The notes under the pieces are model-generated. The model was not told where the DNA came from and ran no database searches. It saw only the letters and a list, made by a program, of their open reading frames with translations. Made by a program: the position numbers and the translations under genes. From NCBI GenBank assembly GCA_029260345.1, contig JAJDDK010000004.1, forward strand, positions 124,001 through 188,000: 64,000 nucleotides of DNA, given 5' to 3'. Numbering within the stretch: position 1 is the first letter of the stretch; every line of letters starts with the position of its first letter. Of the stretch, positions 16,291-25,643 are shown piece by piece. The DNA is from Phycisphaerales bacterium (GTDB lineage Bacteria > Planctomycetota > Phycisphaerae > Phycisphaerales > UBA1924).

Positions 16291-16744
16291 GCGGGCACAT
16301 GATACCGACGAGCGGCGTGCAAGTCCTTTGGCGAGAGGTCCGAAAATTGGTGGATTGGCAGGCGGGGATGTGATGCGAGTTGGGGCGAGCGGCGCCGACT
16401 TTGCAGGGTGGGAATTTTGGCGGAACTTGCAGGATTTTTCGGGCGGTTCAGTTGACGACCCCCTGCAGCGTGATAGCGTTGAGGTGCTCGGCTGCGCCCG
16501 TCGTCATGGATCGTATTCGCCCGCCCTCACGCCGGCGGCGCGACGATCAGGAATACTTACTCCGGACGATTCCGAGCACCCGGTGGTTCGTCCGCCACCG
16601 GACCCTGACGAGCGAGAGGTCTTTCTCCCCTTGACCATGGTCGTGTTCCCTGCTGCGGACTGACGCCGCGCACGCTTTGTCGTGTGGAACACGTAGGAAT
16701 TGGGGCGGGATCGAAGCGGTGGCGCTCTATCGCCGTTCGCCGAC
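16291..16744 (+). other. 454-base spacer upstream of dnaG
   Basis: Divergent spacer between acyP and dnaG. TTGACG at 16452-16457 followed 16 bases later by TAGCGT at 16474-16479 is the best sigma-70-like pair. In many bacteria rpsU sits here; no S21-like peptide is readable. Confidence 0.5.
16452..16479 (+). promoter_or_regulatory. Candidate promoter for the dnaG-rpoD-rnr region
   Basis: TTGACG (five of six to the -35 consensus), 16-base spacer, TAGCGT as a weak -10. It lies about 265 bases before dnaG. No second candidate as good was seen in the spacer. Confidence 0.35.
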
Positions 16745-18637
16745 ATGGAAGGTGCGAATTTGCCCGGCGAGTTCCGGCAACCCGACGACCGACAACGCGT
16801 GCTCGACGCGACGGACATTGTCCAGCTCGTGGGCGATCACCTGAAGTTGCAAGCCAAAGGCCGTGAATACGTCGGCTTGTGCCCGTTTCATGATGATCAC
16901 AAACCGTCGATGTATGTGGTGCCCGCGAAGCAGATTTATCACTGCTTCTCGTGTGGCGCCGGCGGCAATGCGCTCGACTTCGTCATCAACTTTCACAAGA
17001 TGGAATTCATTGATGCGCTGCGATTCCTCGCGGAGCGCGGCAAGGTGGAGTTGACGCCAAGAAAAGCTGCGGATTCAAAGAATGCGACGTCGAATGAATC
17101 GACCTCGACGCGTGCGGAGATGCTCGCGGTGAATTCGTTTGCGCTGGACTTTTTCCGTTTGCTGCTGAAGCATCCCGAGAAGGGGTCTGCGGCGCGGCGG
17201 GTAATCCAGCAGCGCGGCTTCAGTGATGAGATTGTTGAAAGGTTTCAGATCGGCGCCGCGGCGGATGCGTGGGATGCGCTGATTTCGACCGCGATGAAGA
17301 AGCGGGTCGAGCCGCGAGCGCTGCTGGCGGCGGGGCTTTCCAAGCCGCCTCGGGATGGGCGCGGCGAAGGGTACGACGTTTTCAGAAATCGCTTGATTTT
17401 CCCGATTTGCGATCAGATCGGCCGCCCGATTGCCTTCGGCGGGCGCAAGCTCAATGAAGAAGATGAACCAAAATATTTGAACTCGCCGGAGTCGCTGGTT
17501 TTTGACAAATCCAGCACGTTGTATGCGCTGCATCTGGCGTCGAAGGCGATTCAGCGTGAAGGCAAGGCGATTGTCACAGAGGGTTACACCGATGTGATCG
17601 CGTGCCATCAAGCAGGGTTTGAGAATGTGGTCGCGACGCTGGGCACGGCGCTGACGTCGCGACACGCGCGTGTGTTGCAGAGACTTTGCAAGACGATTGT
17701 TCTGCTCTTTGATGGCGATGAAGCCGGCGCGAAGGCGGCGGACCGGGCCATCGAAGTGTTTTTCAGCCAGCCGGTGGATGTGAAAATCGCGGTGCTTCCC
17801 GGCGGGCAGGATCCGGCGGATCTTCTTGCTCAAGAGGACGGCGCGGCTCAATTCCAGGCGATTCTGGATGGCGCCGTGGACGCGCTTGATCACCGACTTT
17901 CGCGGCTGCGAGCGCGGCTGGCCAAAGCAGGGCTCTCGGAGCGGGCGGAAGCCATTGACGCGGAAATTGCGCGGCTGGTCGAACTCGGCCTCGATCGGCA
18001 GCCAATTGTGCGCCGTCAGATGATTGTGCGGCGGATTGCGGCTTTGGCCGGCGTGGATGAAACTTCCGTTATTCGGGCGATTCAGGCGGCGGCGAAGCGA
18101 GCCGCCCGCCGCGACCAGCGCGAAGAAGATGCGGACGCGGCGCCGGTGATCGACGTTCGCCGGCCGGACGCCCACACGCTTGGTTGTCTCGTGTGCGAGC
18201 CGTCGCTGGCGGCGACTTTGATTGATGGTGATCGTGACATCCTTGATCCTGGCGCCTATCCTCCCGGCCCTTTGCGGCAGGTGGCGGCGGCGGTGGTGGA
18301 TGCACAGAATGCGGAGTCTCCGACGACGGCTTCGGTCATCGATCGGGTGCAGGAGGAATCAGCCCGCCGACTGGCGGCTCAACTGGTTCAAATCGTGACG
18401 ACCGAGACGGGCGGGGATGGCGCCCGATTGGCGGCTCATTTCCATGAATGCGTGCGACGCGCGCTTCAGCAGATGCAGGCACGAAACACAACGGTGGATT
18501 CTCCAATCAATAAGACCGGCGACGCGGCTTCGGTGCTGGAACGGATTCAAGCCCGAAAGCAGACCATCGCCCGATTTGGAAGTGATCCACTTGCTCACGC
18601 AAAGTCGGCGGAGCCGACGCCCAGTGGCGCCAGATAA
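16745..18637 (+). CDS. dnaG: DNA primase
   Basis: 630 residues. The N-terminal zinc domain has C46, H49, C67 and C70 (CPFHDDHKPS then CFSCGAGG). The RNA polymerase domain includes RLIFPICDQIGRPIAFGGR. The TOPRIM metal site is TEGYTDVIACHQAGF (E279) plus LLFDGDEAG (D323 and D325). The C-terminal helical region would contact the replicative helicase. DnaG makes RNA primers at the fork. ATG at 16745 precedes the zinc domain by about 20 residues as usual; a TTG at 16700 is an alternative and no strong ribosome site marks either. rpoD follows after 142 bases. Confidence 0.95.
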   Translation: MEGANLPGEFRQPDDRQRVLDATDIVQLVGDHLKLQAKGREYVGLCPFHDDHKPSMYVVPAKQIYHCFSCGAGGNALDFVINFHKMEFIDALRFLAERGKVELTPRKAADSKNATSNESTSTRAEMLAVNSFALDFFRLLLKHPEKGSAARRVIQQRGFSDEIVERFQIGAAADAWDALISTAMKKRVEPRALLAAGLSKPPRDGRGEGYDVFRNRLIFPICDQIGRPIAFGGRKLNEEDEPKYLNSPESLVFDKSSTLYALHLASKAIQREGKAIVTEGYTDVIACHQAGFENVVATLGTALTSRHARVLQRLCKTIVLLFDGDEAGAKAADRAIEVFFSQPVDVKIAVLPGGQDPADLLAQEDGAAQFQAILDGAVDALDHRLSRLRARLAKAGLSERAEAIDAEIARLVELGLDRQPIVRRQMIVRRIAALAGVDETSVIRAIQAAAKRAARRDQREEDADAAPVIDVRRPDAHTLGCLVCEPSLAATLIDGDRDILDPGAYPPGPLRQVAAAVVDAQNAESPTTASVIDRVQEESARRLAAQLVQIVTTETGGDGARLAAHFHECVRRALQQMQARNTTVDSPINKTGDAASVLERIQARKQTIARFGSDPLAHAKSAEPTPSGAR

Positions 18638-18779
18638 GGCGCTCTTCTGAATGGCGGTCGGCTGAAAAATGCCGAGTCGTCGTTTTCTCAATCTGACGCA
18701 TCGTGAACCGGGCATGTGGCCCGTCACGATGCACGCGTGTTTCGCCGACACACGAACCAAATTCGGGAGAGTTTCCGAC

Positions 18780-20540
18780 GTGACCCCACAAATGCACCCC
18801 GCCGTCGCCGACCTTCTCAAGCTCTCTCAGAAACGCGGATGGATCGCGTACGAGGAGTTGAACGACACCGCCCCGGATGAGCTGGTCGATGCGCAGCGCA
18901 TGCACGAGTTTCTCGCGATGGTGGACGACCTCGGCGTCGGCATGATCGACCTGCGAGAGTTCCGGACCAAGCAGGCGCGAGCCCGGCGCGAGGCGGAGTC
19001 ACGCCGCAAGCGCGCTGCGGAGAATGGCGACAACGCTGACGAGACACCGTCGGATGAACTGACCGGCCTGCCGATTGATGTGAAGGCCGTCAAGGAACTG
19101 ACTGAAGCGCTGGAAGCGGAGTCTTCCTCGAAGCGCATTGATGATCCGGTGCGGATGTACCTCACGCAGATGGGCACGATTCCGCTGCTCACACGTGATG
19201 AAGAGATCAGACTGGCGAAGAAGATCGAAGTCACGCGCTGGATCTTCCGCCGACGCTGCCTCGAGAATGATCATGCGGTGCAGCTCGCCGTCGAGACGTT
19301 GACGCAGGTGCATGCGGGCGAGCTTCCCTTCGACCGCACGATGCGCATCAGCACGGCGGAAGAGAACCATAAGGAAATCATCGCGCGGCGTATTCCGGTC
19401 AACACCGGCACACTGCAGAAGCTGCTGGACATCGGGCAGGAGCAGTGGGAACAGCTTGAAGAAGCGAAAGCCGCGAATGATGAAGTGCGCATCGCGGATC
19501 TTGAGGCGCTCATTGAAAGCCGCCGTCGCAAGATGGCCGCGCTGGCCGAAGAGTGCTGCCTGCGCACGAGCCGCATAGTTCCGATCCTGAAGAAGTTGCG
19601 CAGCGTCTCGAAGAAGATGCTGGACCTTCAGATCAAACTGGCGCAGGCGGAGAAGTCGCCGAACCGATTCGATCCGGAAGACGTCATGGTCATGCGCGAG
19701 GAGCTGGACGGGTTGCGTTCGCTCGTGCAGGAGGAGCCGGAAGAGCTTTCCGAGCGCGTCACCGCCTTGGACAATGTTTTCTGGGAGTACGAGCAGGCCA
19801 AGCGCGATCTTTCCGCTGGCAACTTGCGTCTCGTCGTGTCGATCGCAAAGAAGTATCGCAATCGCGGCTTGTCCTTCCTCGACATCATTCAGGAAGGCAA
19901 CACCGGCCTGATGCGCGCCGTCGATAAGTACGAATACAAGCGCGGCTACAAATTCAGCACGTACGCCACGTGGTGGATTCGTCAGGCCATTACGCGAGCC
20001 ATTGCCGATCATGCCCGCACGATTCGCATCCCGGTGCACATGATCGAAACGATGAGCAAGCTGCGCACGATTCAGAAGCGCCTTGTTCAGAAGAACGGCG
20101 TGGAGCCGACCATCGAGGAACTGGCTGAAGAAGCCAAGATGCCCGTCGATGAAGTGCAGCGCGTCATGAAGATCGGGCGTCACCCGGTCAGCCTCGACCG
20201 CCCGGTTGGCGAGAGTGAAGACTCCTTCTTCGGCGACTTCATCGAAGACGAGCGTCAGGATGCGCCGGACCACACCACCGCCAACACGATGCTTAGCCAG
20301 CGCATCGAGCAGGTGCTCAAGACGCTGACGTATCGCGAGCGTGAGATCCTCAAGCTGCGTTACGGCATCGGCGATGGGTACACGTACACGCTTGAGGAAG
20401 TCGGGCGCATCTTCAAGGTCACGCGCGAACGCGTGCGCCAGGTGGAAGCCAAGGCGATTCGCAAGCTGCAGCATCCGGTGCGTTCGCGCAAGCTCGAAAG
20501 CTTTGTCGGGCACGGCGCACACGACGACCTGGACGAGTGA
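18780..20540 (+). CDS. rpoD: Primary RNA polymerase sigma factor (sigma-70/RpoD)
   Basis: 586 residues. Region 1.1 is [22 protein letters not shown]. Region 1.2 is [23 protein letters not shown] non-conserved helical insert of about 190 residues follows, then region 2 ([40 protein letters not shown]), region 3 and region 4.2 ([20 protein letters not shown]). All elements of a group 1 sigma are present. The GTG at 18780 is chosen because GGGAGA lies nine bases upstream; an ATG four codons on (18792) lies 21 bases from it. A readable extension to 18669 would add 37 residues lacking family similarity. Confidence 0.95.
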   Translation: MTPQMHPAVADLLKLSQKRGWIAYEELNDTAPDELVDAQRMHEFLAMVDDLGVGMIDLREFRTKQARARREAESRRKRAAENGDNADETPSDELTGLPIDVKAVKELTEALEAESSSKRIDDPVRMYLTQMGTIPLLTRDEEIRLAKKIEVTRWIFRRRCLENDHAVQLAVETLTQVHAGELPFDRTMRISTAEENHKEIIARRIPVNTGTLQKLLDIGQEQWEQLEEAKAANDEVRIADLEALIESRRRKMAALAEECCLRTSRIVPILKKLRSVSKKMLDLQIKLAQAEKSPNRFDPEDVMVMREELDGLRSLVQEEPEELSERVTALDNVFWEYEQAKRDLSAGNLRLVVSIAKKYRNRGLSFLDIIQEGNTGLMRAVDKYEYKRGYKFSTYATWWIRQAITRAIADHARTIRIPVHMIETMSKLRTIQKRLVQKNGVEPTIEELAEEAKMPVDEVQRVMKIGRHPVSLDRPVGESEDSFFGDFIEDERQDAPDHTTANTMLSQRIEQVLKTLTYREREILKLRYGIGDGYTYTLEEVGRIFKVTRERVRQVEAKAIRKLQHPVRSRKLESFVGHGAHDDLDE

Positions 20541-20561
20541 AACTGATTTCACGCGGCTTCG

Positions 20562-20605
20562 CGTTCGGTCGTCTATCCTGATCGCAGGACACCAACGACC
20601 GAACG
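20562..20605 (+). promoter_or_regulatory. Long stem-loop in the rnr leader
   Basis: Perfect 11-base arms CGTTCGGTCGT (20562-20572) and ACGACCGAACG (20595-20605) enclose a second stem, TCCTG/CAGGA, with an ATCG loop. The structure ends 10 bases before the rnr ATG and immediately before its GAGG ribosome site. There is no T-run, so it is not a simple terminator. Confidence 0.8.
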
Positions 20606-20615
20606 TGAGGGCTTC

Positions 20616-23066
20616 ATGCCGCTGAGATTCAAGGACCGTATTTTGCGCCGACTGGCGGACTCCGAAGCCGAAGCGCGGCCGATTGCCGGCCTCGCCGAAG
20701 AGATGGGCATCCCGCCAGAGGACGCGGAAGCGTTCCGCCAAGCGATCAAACAGCTTGAACAGGCTGGCAAAGTGGTCTTCAAGCAAGAAGACCAGATCAG
20801 CCTGCCGCCGCTGGGCGATGAACTGGTCGGTTCATTCAAGAAGAATCCGCGCGGGTTCGGTTTTGTCATCCCAACTGAAAAACGGGCGCACGGCGATCTC
20901 TTTATCCCGCCCGGCGAGACCGGCGACGCGCTCTCCGGCGACATCGTGCGCGCCAAAGTGAAAAAGCGGCGCGGGCGCGGCGGTGAAAGCGAATTCGTGG
21001 GCATGATCATCGAAGTTGTGACGCGCAAGCAGGCGTCATTCTCCGGTGAATTGCGCAATCAGGGCGGGCGATGGGTTGTCTTCCCGGATGGCGATGCGCT
21101 GCACGAACCGGTGATTGTGAACGACCCCGGCGCCAAGAACGGTCGCGACGGCGACAAGGTTCTCTTTGAATTGCTGCACTATCCCGAAGAGGGCATGCTC
21201 GGCGAGGGCGTTATAACCAAAGTGCTTGGCGCCGCCGGCGAGCCGGATGTCGAAACGCAAGCCGTAATTGCGGCCCACAACTTGCCGGGCGAGTTTCCAG
21301 AATCATGTCTTGAACAGGCTCGCGAAGTTTCCGCAGCGTTTGACGAGGAAGTCGAACGCGCGCTGGACGGCGCGGGCTTTCCGGATCGCGAAGATTTGCG
21401 CGAGCGCTTCATACTGACGATTGACCCGCCGGACGCGCGCGACTTTGACGATGCGCTCTCGCTCGAAAAACGCATCACGAAATCGGGATCCATCGAATGG
21501 ACGCTCGGCGTTCACATCGCGGATGTCAGCCACTTCGTGACGCCGGGGTCGCCGCTGGACAAGGAAGCGACGATTCGCGGCAATTCGTGCTATCTGCCGC
21601 GACTGGTGATTCCGATGTTGCCGGAGCTGCTGTCCAATGGCGTGTGCTCGTTGCAGGAAGGTGTGCCGCGCTTCTGCAAGAGCGCATTCATGCGGTACAG
21701 CGACAAGGGCGATGTCATCGCGCGCGGGTTCAGCTCCAGCGTGATTCAATCTGCGAAACGATTGACGTATCTGGAAGCGCAGGCGCTGATTGACGGCGAC
21801 ATCGAAGAAGCCAAAAAGCACGCCAAGACCGAGCCGGAGTATTCCGACCAGTTGATCGAAACCTTGCACGATTTGAATCGTCTCTCGAAGCTCATCTACA
21901 AGCGCCGGCGTTCGCGCGGCATGATCCACCTTGACCTGCCCGAAGTTGAGCTTGTCTTCAATGAAGAAGGCCGCGTCGTCGATGCGCAACCCGAAGATGA
22001 CGCATGGACGCATCGTCTTATTGAAATGTTCATGGTGGAGGCGAACGAAACGGCGGCGCAGCTCTTTGAGCGACTAGGTGTGCCGCTGCTGCGGCGCATT
22101 CACCCGGAGCCTGAACCCTCAAGCTTTGAGAGTTTGCGCAAGTACCTTCGCGCTGTCGGATTCAGCCTGCCGAAAGAACCGACGCTTTTTGATCTGCAGC
22201 AACTGCTGGATGCGACGAAAGGAAAGCCTGCCGCGCCTGCGGTTCACTTTGCGGTGCTGCGCTCGCTGACGAAAGCGCAGTACTCCCCCGCTCTCATCGG
22301 CCACTATGCGCTGGCGAGCGATGGGTACGCGCACTTCACCAGCCCGATTCGGCGCTATCCCGATCTCACGGTGCATCGCGCGCTGGCGGCGTACACACAG
22401 CGCACGGAGAACGGGCAGTCACCGCCGAAACAGGACCACGAACTGAAGGAACTTGGCAAAGACTTGCGCGATGATCGCTTGTGCCCGAATGAAGATGAAT
22501 TGCAGCGCATCGGCGGCGCCTGCAATCGCACCGAAGAGTTGGCGTCAAGCGCCGAGGACGATCTGCGCAGCTTCCTGGTGATGCAGCTGCTTTCGGAGCA
22601 CATCGGCGAGGTGTATCCGGGCGTGGTGACGGGCGTGATCCCCAAGGGCGTCTTCGTGCAAATTCAGAAGTACCTCGTCGAGGGGCTGATCAAGAGCGAA
22701 GATTTGCCAGTTCCCGGGCGCAAGGGCGGCGGGAACTGGAAGATCGATCAGAAAACTGGCGCGCTGGTGCAGACCAACTCCGGGCGCTCGTACCGGCTTG
22801 GCGATCGCGTGCAGGTCGTGGTGTCGCAGGTGAATCTCGCCGCCCGCCAGATGGAACTGCTGATTCCTGATGAGGAGGCTTCGAAGCGTGCGGGCGTCGG
22901 CAAGGCGCTGAAGCTTGGCGATGGCGGCGGCGGGCTTGGGCCGGCCGAAGGCGCCGGTTTCAGCGGACGCACGGGTTCGGAGAAGCGGGCGCAGCGGTCC
23001 AAGAGCCGCGACAAGCGGAAGAAAGATTATCGCGGCGACCGGAAGGGCAAAGGCAAGCGGCAATGA
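20616..23066 (+). CDS. rnr: Ribonuclease R
   Basis: 816 residues, the size of bacterial RNase R. Domains in order: N-terminal winged helix (residues 1-65), cold-shock RNA-binding domains (GSFKKNPRGFGFVIP onward), the RNB exonuclease with the metal-binding signature TIDPPDARDFDDALSL near 268 and HFTSPIRRYPDLTVHR near 570, an S1 domain (GEVYPGVVTGVIPKGVFVQI, from about 664) with an insert, and a basic tail (KRAQRSKSRDKRKKD). It degrades structured RNA 3' to 5' in the cytoplasm. It is 75 bases after rpoD and behind a strong stem-loop. Confidence 0.95.
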   Translation: MPLRFKDRILRRLADSEAEARPIAGLAEEMGIPPEDAEAFRQAIKQLEQAGKVVFKQEDQISLPPLGDELVGSFKKNPRGFGFVIPTEKRAHGDLFIPPGETGDALSGDIVRAKVKKRRGRGGESEFVGMIIEVVTRKQASFSGELRNQGGRWVVFPDGDALHEPVIVNDPGAKNGRDGDKVLFELLHYPEEGMLGEGVITKVLGAAGEPDVETQAVIAAHNLPGEFPESCLEQAREVSAAFDEEVERALDGAGFPDREDLRERFILTIDPPDARDFDDALSLEKRITKSGSIEWTLGVHIADVSHFVTPGSPLDKEATIRGNSCYLPRLVIPMLPELLSNGVCSLQEGVPRFCKSAFMRYSDKGDVIARGFSSSVIQSAKRLTYLEAQALIDGDIEEAKKHAKTEPEYSDQLIETLHDLNRLSKLIYKRRRSRGMIHLDLPEVELVFNEEGRVVDAQPEDDAWTHRLIEMFMVEANETAAQLFERLGVPLLRRIHPEPEPSSFESLRKYLRAVGFSLPKEPTLFDLQQLLDATKGKPAAPAVHFAVLRSLTKAQYSPALIGHYALASDGYAHFTSPIRRYPDLTVHRALAAYTQRTENGQSPPKQDHELKELGKDLRDDRLCPNEDELQRIGGACNRTEELASSAEDDLRSFLVMQLLSEHIGEVYPGVVTGVIPKGVFVQIQKYLVEGLIKSEDLPVPGRKGGGNWKIDQKTGALVQTNSGRSYRLGDRVQVVVSQVNLAARQMELLIPDEEASKRAGVGKALKLGDGGGGLGPAEGAGFSGRTGSEKRAQRSKSRDKRKKDYRGDRKGKGKRQ

Positions 23067-23527
23067 CGCGGCGACTGCATCCCAAAGTGGATGCGTTTGA
23101 CCTGGCGATTTCGCGTTTCATGCATCGCTGGGGTCATTTTCTCCATCGCGTGATGCTCGGCGGGCTCTTTGTGTGGTTCGGACTGCTCAAGGTGTTTGGT
23201 GAAAAGTCAGCGACATCGATCATCGCGGACACGGTGTATGCAGGATCACCTGATCGGGTGGTGCCGATTCTTGGCGTGTGGGAAGCCCTGATCGGTTTGT
23301 GTTTGTTGTGGCGCCCGCTGATTCGCGTGGCGCTCCTGCTGCTTGCGCTCCGACTTGTGGGAACGCTGCTGGCGCTCATTCTCGAACCAGATGTGTGCTG
23401 GACGTCGACGTGGGGCGTGCCGACGATTCAGGGACAGTACTTGATCAAAGACTTCATTTTGTTTTCAGCGGCGATGGTGATCGGCGGAACGGTGCGCGAA
23501 GAGCGCTGGCGGCACGTGCATCATTAG
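23063..23527 (+). CDS. DoxX-like small membrane protein
   Basis: 154 residues with four hydrophobic helices: HRVMLGGLFVWFGLLKVFG, VVPILGVWEALIGLCLLW, VALLLLALRLVGTLLALI and YLIKDFILFSAAMVIGG. The first helix plus FGLLKVFG and the late IKDFILF resemble DoxX/DUF417 family proteins, associated with redox or thiosulfate-related membrane complexes. Function here is not defined. ATG overlaps the rnr stop (ATGA), so expression is probably coupled to rnr although no functional link is known. Confidence 0.7.
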   Translation: MTRRLHPKVDAFDLAISRFMHRWGHFLHRVMLGGLFVWFGLLKVFGEKSATSIIADTVYAGSPDRVVPILGVWEALIGLCLLWRPLIRVALLLLALRLVGTLLALILEPDVCWTSTWGVPTIQGQYLIKDFILFSAAMVIGGTVREERWRHVHH

Positions 23528-23544
23528 TCGTTCATGCAGAGCAA

Positions 23545-24495
23545 TTAGTCCGGCCAGTATTTCAATGCGATGATGCGCGTTGCATTTTGGCCATCCCGTC
23601 CGAAGTTGTTGTCTGACAATAGCATGAGCGTGACCGACCCATCTGCATGAGTTGGGCCAATCGCCATGGCCTCAACATTCTCAATGTGCGCAGCGCCACT
23701 ATCGCGAATCGACGCGATGCGCGTCTTTGTAATTGTAAAGTGGGCCGCGTCATCGAAACTGAATAGAACGGATTCAATGACGCCGTCAAAACCGCGACCG
23801 ATCGTCAATGAACGTTGCAACGCGAGGAATTGATCGGTGCTGATCGCGGCGATCTCAACCAGTCCCGTCGGACCAAGTCCGGGCGGGCGCGAGATTGGAT
23901 ACTCCCCATCGGCAATGCATTCGCCGGTGTGCGCATCGAGAAAAATGGCGCGAGCGCGCCAGTATTGTGTGGCGTCTTCCGTGCTTGGCGCGGGGCCGAG
24001 TTCGCTGATGGCCAGCAGCGCCGGCGGGTCGCTTGGCAGAAGCGTGATTGACTCCCACCCCTTGTTGTTTTGCAGCGCGGCGCCAGCCTCGCGCGCGGCG
24101 GCGAGTTCGCGCGGATTCTTGAAAGCGCTATCGAAGCGAACGATCGTCGCAGGAAACTCGAAGCCGACGAACCAACCACCATCCGGCGCGCGGGTGATGG
24201 ACTCAGCATCGCGCGCCTCACACTTGATGTCATGCACGGCGATGACTTCGGCATGCAAACTACCATCTTCATTCAATGCAATCTCAAGCTCATACGCGCG
24301 GGGCGAGCGCGCGTCGTCGCTGACCGCCATCCAGCGGTCGCCTTCGATGTGCGAAAGGCCGCTGAGGCCTCCGACGGGACGCGGGTCGAGCGGTGTCGTT
24401 GATTCGAGTGTGGTTTCGGCAATGAGTTGGAGGGATGGCGCGGCTTCGACTTCCTGTGACATAGGCGCCACAACGAGAATTGCGCAAATCACCAT
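23545..24495 (-). CDS. Secreted phytase-like (esterase-like activity of phytase) protein
   Basis: 316 residues. A signal peptide (MVICAILVVAPMSQEVEA) precedes a beta-propeller-like domain: GGLSGLSHIEGDRWMAVSDD at the start and FDGVIESVLFSFDD and HIENVEAMAIGP later. These match the PF13449 pattern, where GLSGL and a late IENxEAM strand are conserved. Hydrolysis of phosphate esters is possible but the family label is broad. The start at 24495 lies inside a palindromic repeat: the ATG forms the end of the CATGCCCAC hairpin. Reading farther upstream only translates repeat DNA. No ribosome site is visible. Confidence 0.65.
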   Translation of the reverse strand: MVICAILVVAPMSQEVEAAPSLQLIAETTLESTTPLDPRPVGGLSGLSHIEGDRWMAVSDDARSPRAYELEIALNEDGSLHAEVIAVHDIKCEARDAESITRAPDGGWFVGFEFPATIVRFDSAFKNPRELAAAREAGAALQNNKGWESITLLPSDPPALLAISELGPAPSTEDATQYWRARAIFLDAHTGECIADGEYPISRPPGLGPTGLVEIAAISTDQFLALQRSLTIGRGFDGVIESVLFSFDDAAHFTITKTRIASIRDSGAAHIENVEAMAIGPTHADGSVTLMLLSDNNFGRDGQNATRIIALKYWPD

Positions 24496-24608
24496 GCCCA
24501 CGGGGAGGTGGGCATGACACCCTTCGCGAAGTCTGTTTTTTGTCAGTCTTGCGATGACTCTGACTAGTGCGCACGAGAAGCCCCACGCTTGCGCTTGGGG
24601 CTCTGAGC
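24493..24608 (+). repeat. Composite palindromic element, copy 1
   Basis: Two hairpin modules. Module P (CATGCCCAC / GTGGGCATG, 24493-24516) and module Q (AGCCCCA / TGGGGCT, 24579-24602) are separated by 62 bases. The order and the text after P (cgaagtctgtttt, gact) follow the copy at 47093-47276, but the CCTTGATCCC section is absent. It separates the phytase-like and BtuF-like genes. Confidence 0.7.
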
Positions 24609-24611
24609 CAT

Positions 24612-25571
24612 TCACTTCCATGACTCCCAAGGGAATCCTTGGGGGATCAGTTCAGGCCGGTCGTTGAGCCAGCCGACGAGCCACTCGAATGCATCCACGA
24701 GCCGCGGCCCTGGGCGATTGAACATCTGATTGCCGTCGACGAGCGCGACGCGCCCACTCTTGACTGCCGGCAACTCTCGCCACCATGATTCGTCTTCGAT
24801 CTCCTTCACTGCGCGGCGGGTGGCGGCGAGATCGAGACCGCAGGGGCAGACAATGACCGCTTCGGGGCGGCTCACGACGAGATCTTCGTGGGACACGCGA
24901 ACTGATTTCCCGGCGATGCGCTGATCGAGTTGAGCCGCGACGCCGCTGCCGGTGTCAGCCGCGGCGAACGTCGGATTCAGCGTGTGGCTGGCCCCGGCGC
25001 GATCGATGAGCTGCGGCGTCCAGTGGCCTCCGACGAAGACCGGGTCGGTCCATTCCAGGAAAGCGACGGACGGTCCTTCGACGAACGAAGGCACGGCTTC
25101 CGACGTCCTATAAAAACGCTCGCGAAGATCGACCACAAGTGATTCTGCATTGTCCGTAAGTCCCACGGCTTCGCCGATTGTCAGCACGTCATCGAGCACA
25201 TCTTCAAAGGTCTCGGGATTCACGCTCACGATACGTGGCTGCGGCGACATCGACGCCGCGACGGCGCGAACGGTGTCCAGGTCGATGGAGCAGACTTGGC
25301 ACAGGTCTTGCGTAAGGATGACGTCAGGCCGCAATTCGCGAAGCAGCGCTTCATTGAGCCGGTAGAGCGGCGTTCCGGCGGCGATGGAGGCGCTGACGGT
25401 CGCGTCAACTTCAGACGAGGTCGTGAATTCGGTGGTCTGCGACGTGAGGACGGGCCGATTCATGGTGTCGGACGGAAAATCGCACTCGTGGCTCCGGCCG
25501 ACCAACTTGGCGGAACCCCCAAGGCGGCAAAGCGTCTCAGTAGCAGATGGGATGAGGCTGACGACCCGCAT
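24612..25571 (-). CDS. BtuF-like helical-backbone metal/cobalamin-binding protein without signal peptide
   Basis: 319 residues. MRVVSLIPSATETLCRLG opens the COG0614 periplasmic-binding fold. LTQDLCQVCSIDLDTVRA and VAFLEWTDPVFVGGHWTPQL are signatures of the cobalamin-binding-protein subgroup with the CxxC pair. Other members of the fold carry an export signal and work with BtuCD; here the first residue is already in the fold and no permease or ATPase gene is adjacent. A cytoplasmic corrinoid-handling role is one reading, a missed upstream exon-like start is not supported. Start 25571 is the only one consistent with the fold. Confidence 0.75.
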   Translation of the reverse strand: MRVVSLIPSATETLCRLGGSAKLVGRSHECDFPSDTMNRPVLTSQTTEFTTSSEVDATVSASIAAGTPLYRLNEALLRELRPDVILTQDLCQVCSIDLDTVRAVAASMSPQPRIVSVNPETFEDVLDDVLTIGEAVGLTDNAESLVVDLRERFYRTSEAVPSFVEGPSVAFLEWTDPVFVGGHWTPQLIDRAGASHTLNPTFAAADTGSGVAAQLDQRIAGKSVRVSHEDLVVSRPEAVIVCPCGLDLAATRRAVKEIEDESWWRELPAVKSGRVALVDGNQMFNRPGPRLVDAFEWLVGWLNDRPELIPQGFPWESWK

Positions 25572-25643
25572 GCCGAATAGTACGGCACGCGGGCCCAAGG
25601 AAGTTCTCTCCACTGGCCGCGTGCGACGTGAAAGGATGAACTC

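Noticed and set aside
16507-16634. Small basic 42-residue frame at the usual place of rpsU before dnaG
   Set aside because: It lacks S21 features (no VRxxE start or lysine-rich helix pattern), has no ribosome site and overlaps a likely leader.
17075-18175. 366-codon open frame antisense to dnaG
   Set aside because: Arg/Asn-rich shadow of the primase with no recognisable domain or start signal.
18999-20786. 595-codon open frame antisense to rpoD
   Set aside because: It is the mirror of a highly conserved sigma factor in GC-rich DNA; composition is His/Arg/Leu-rich with no domain.
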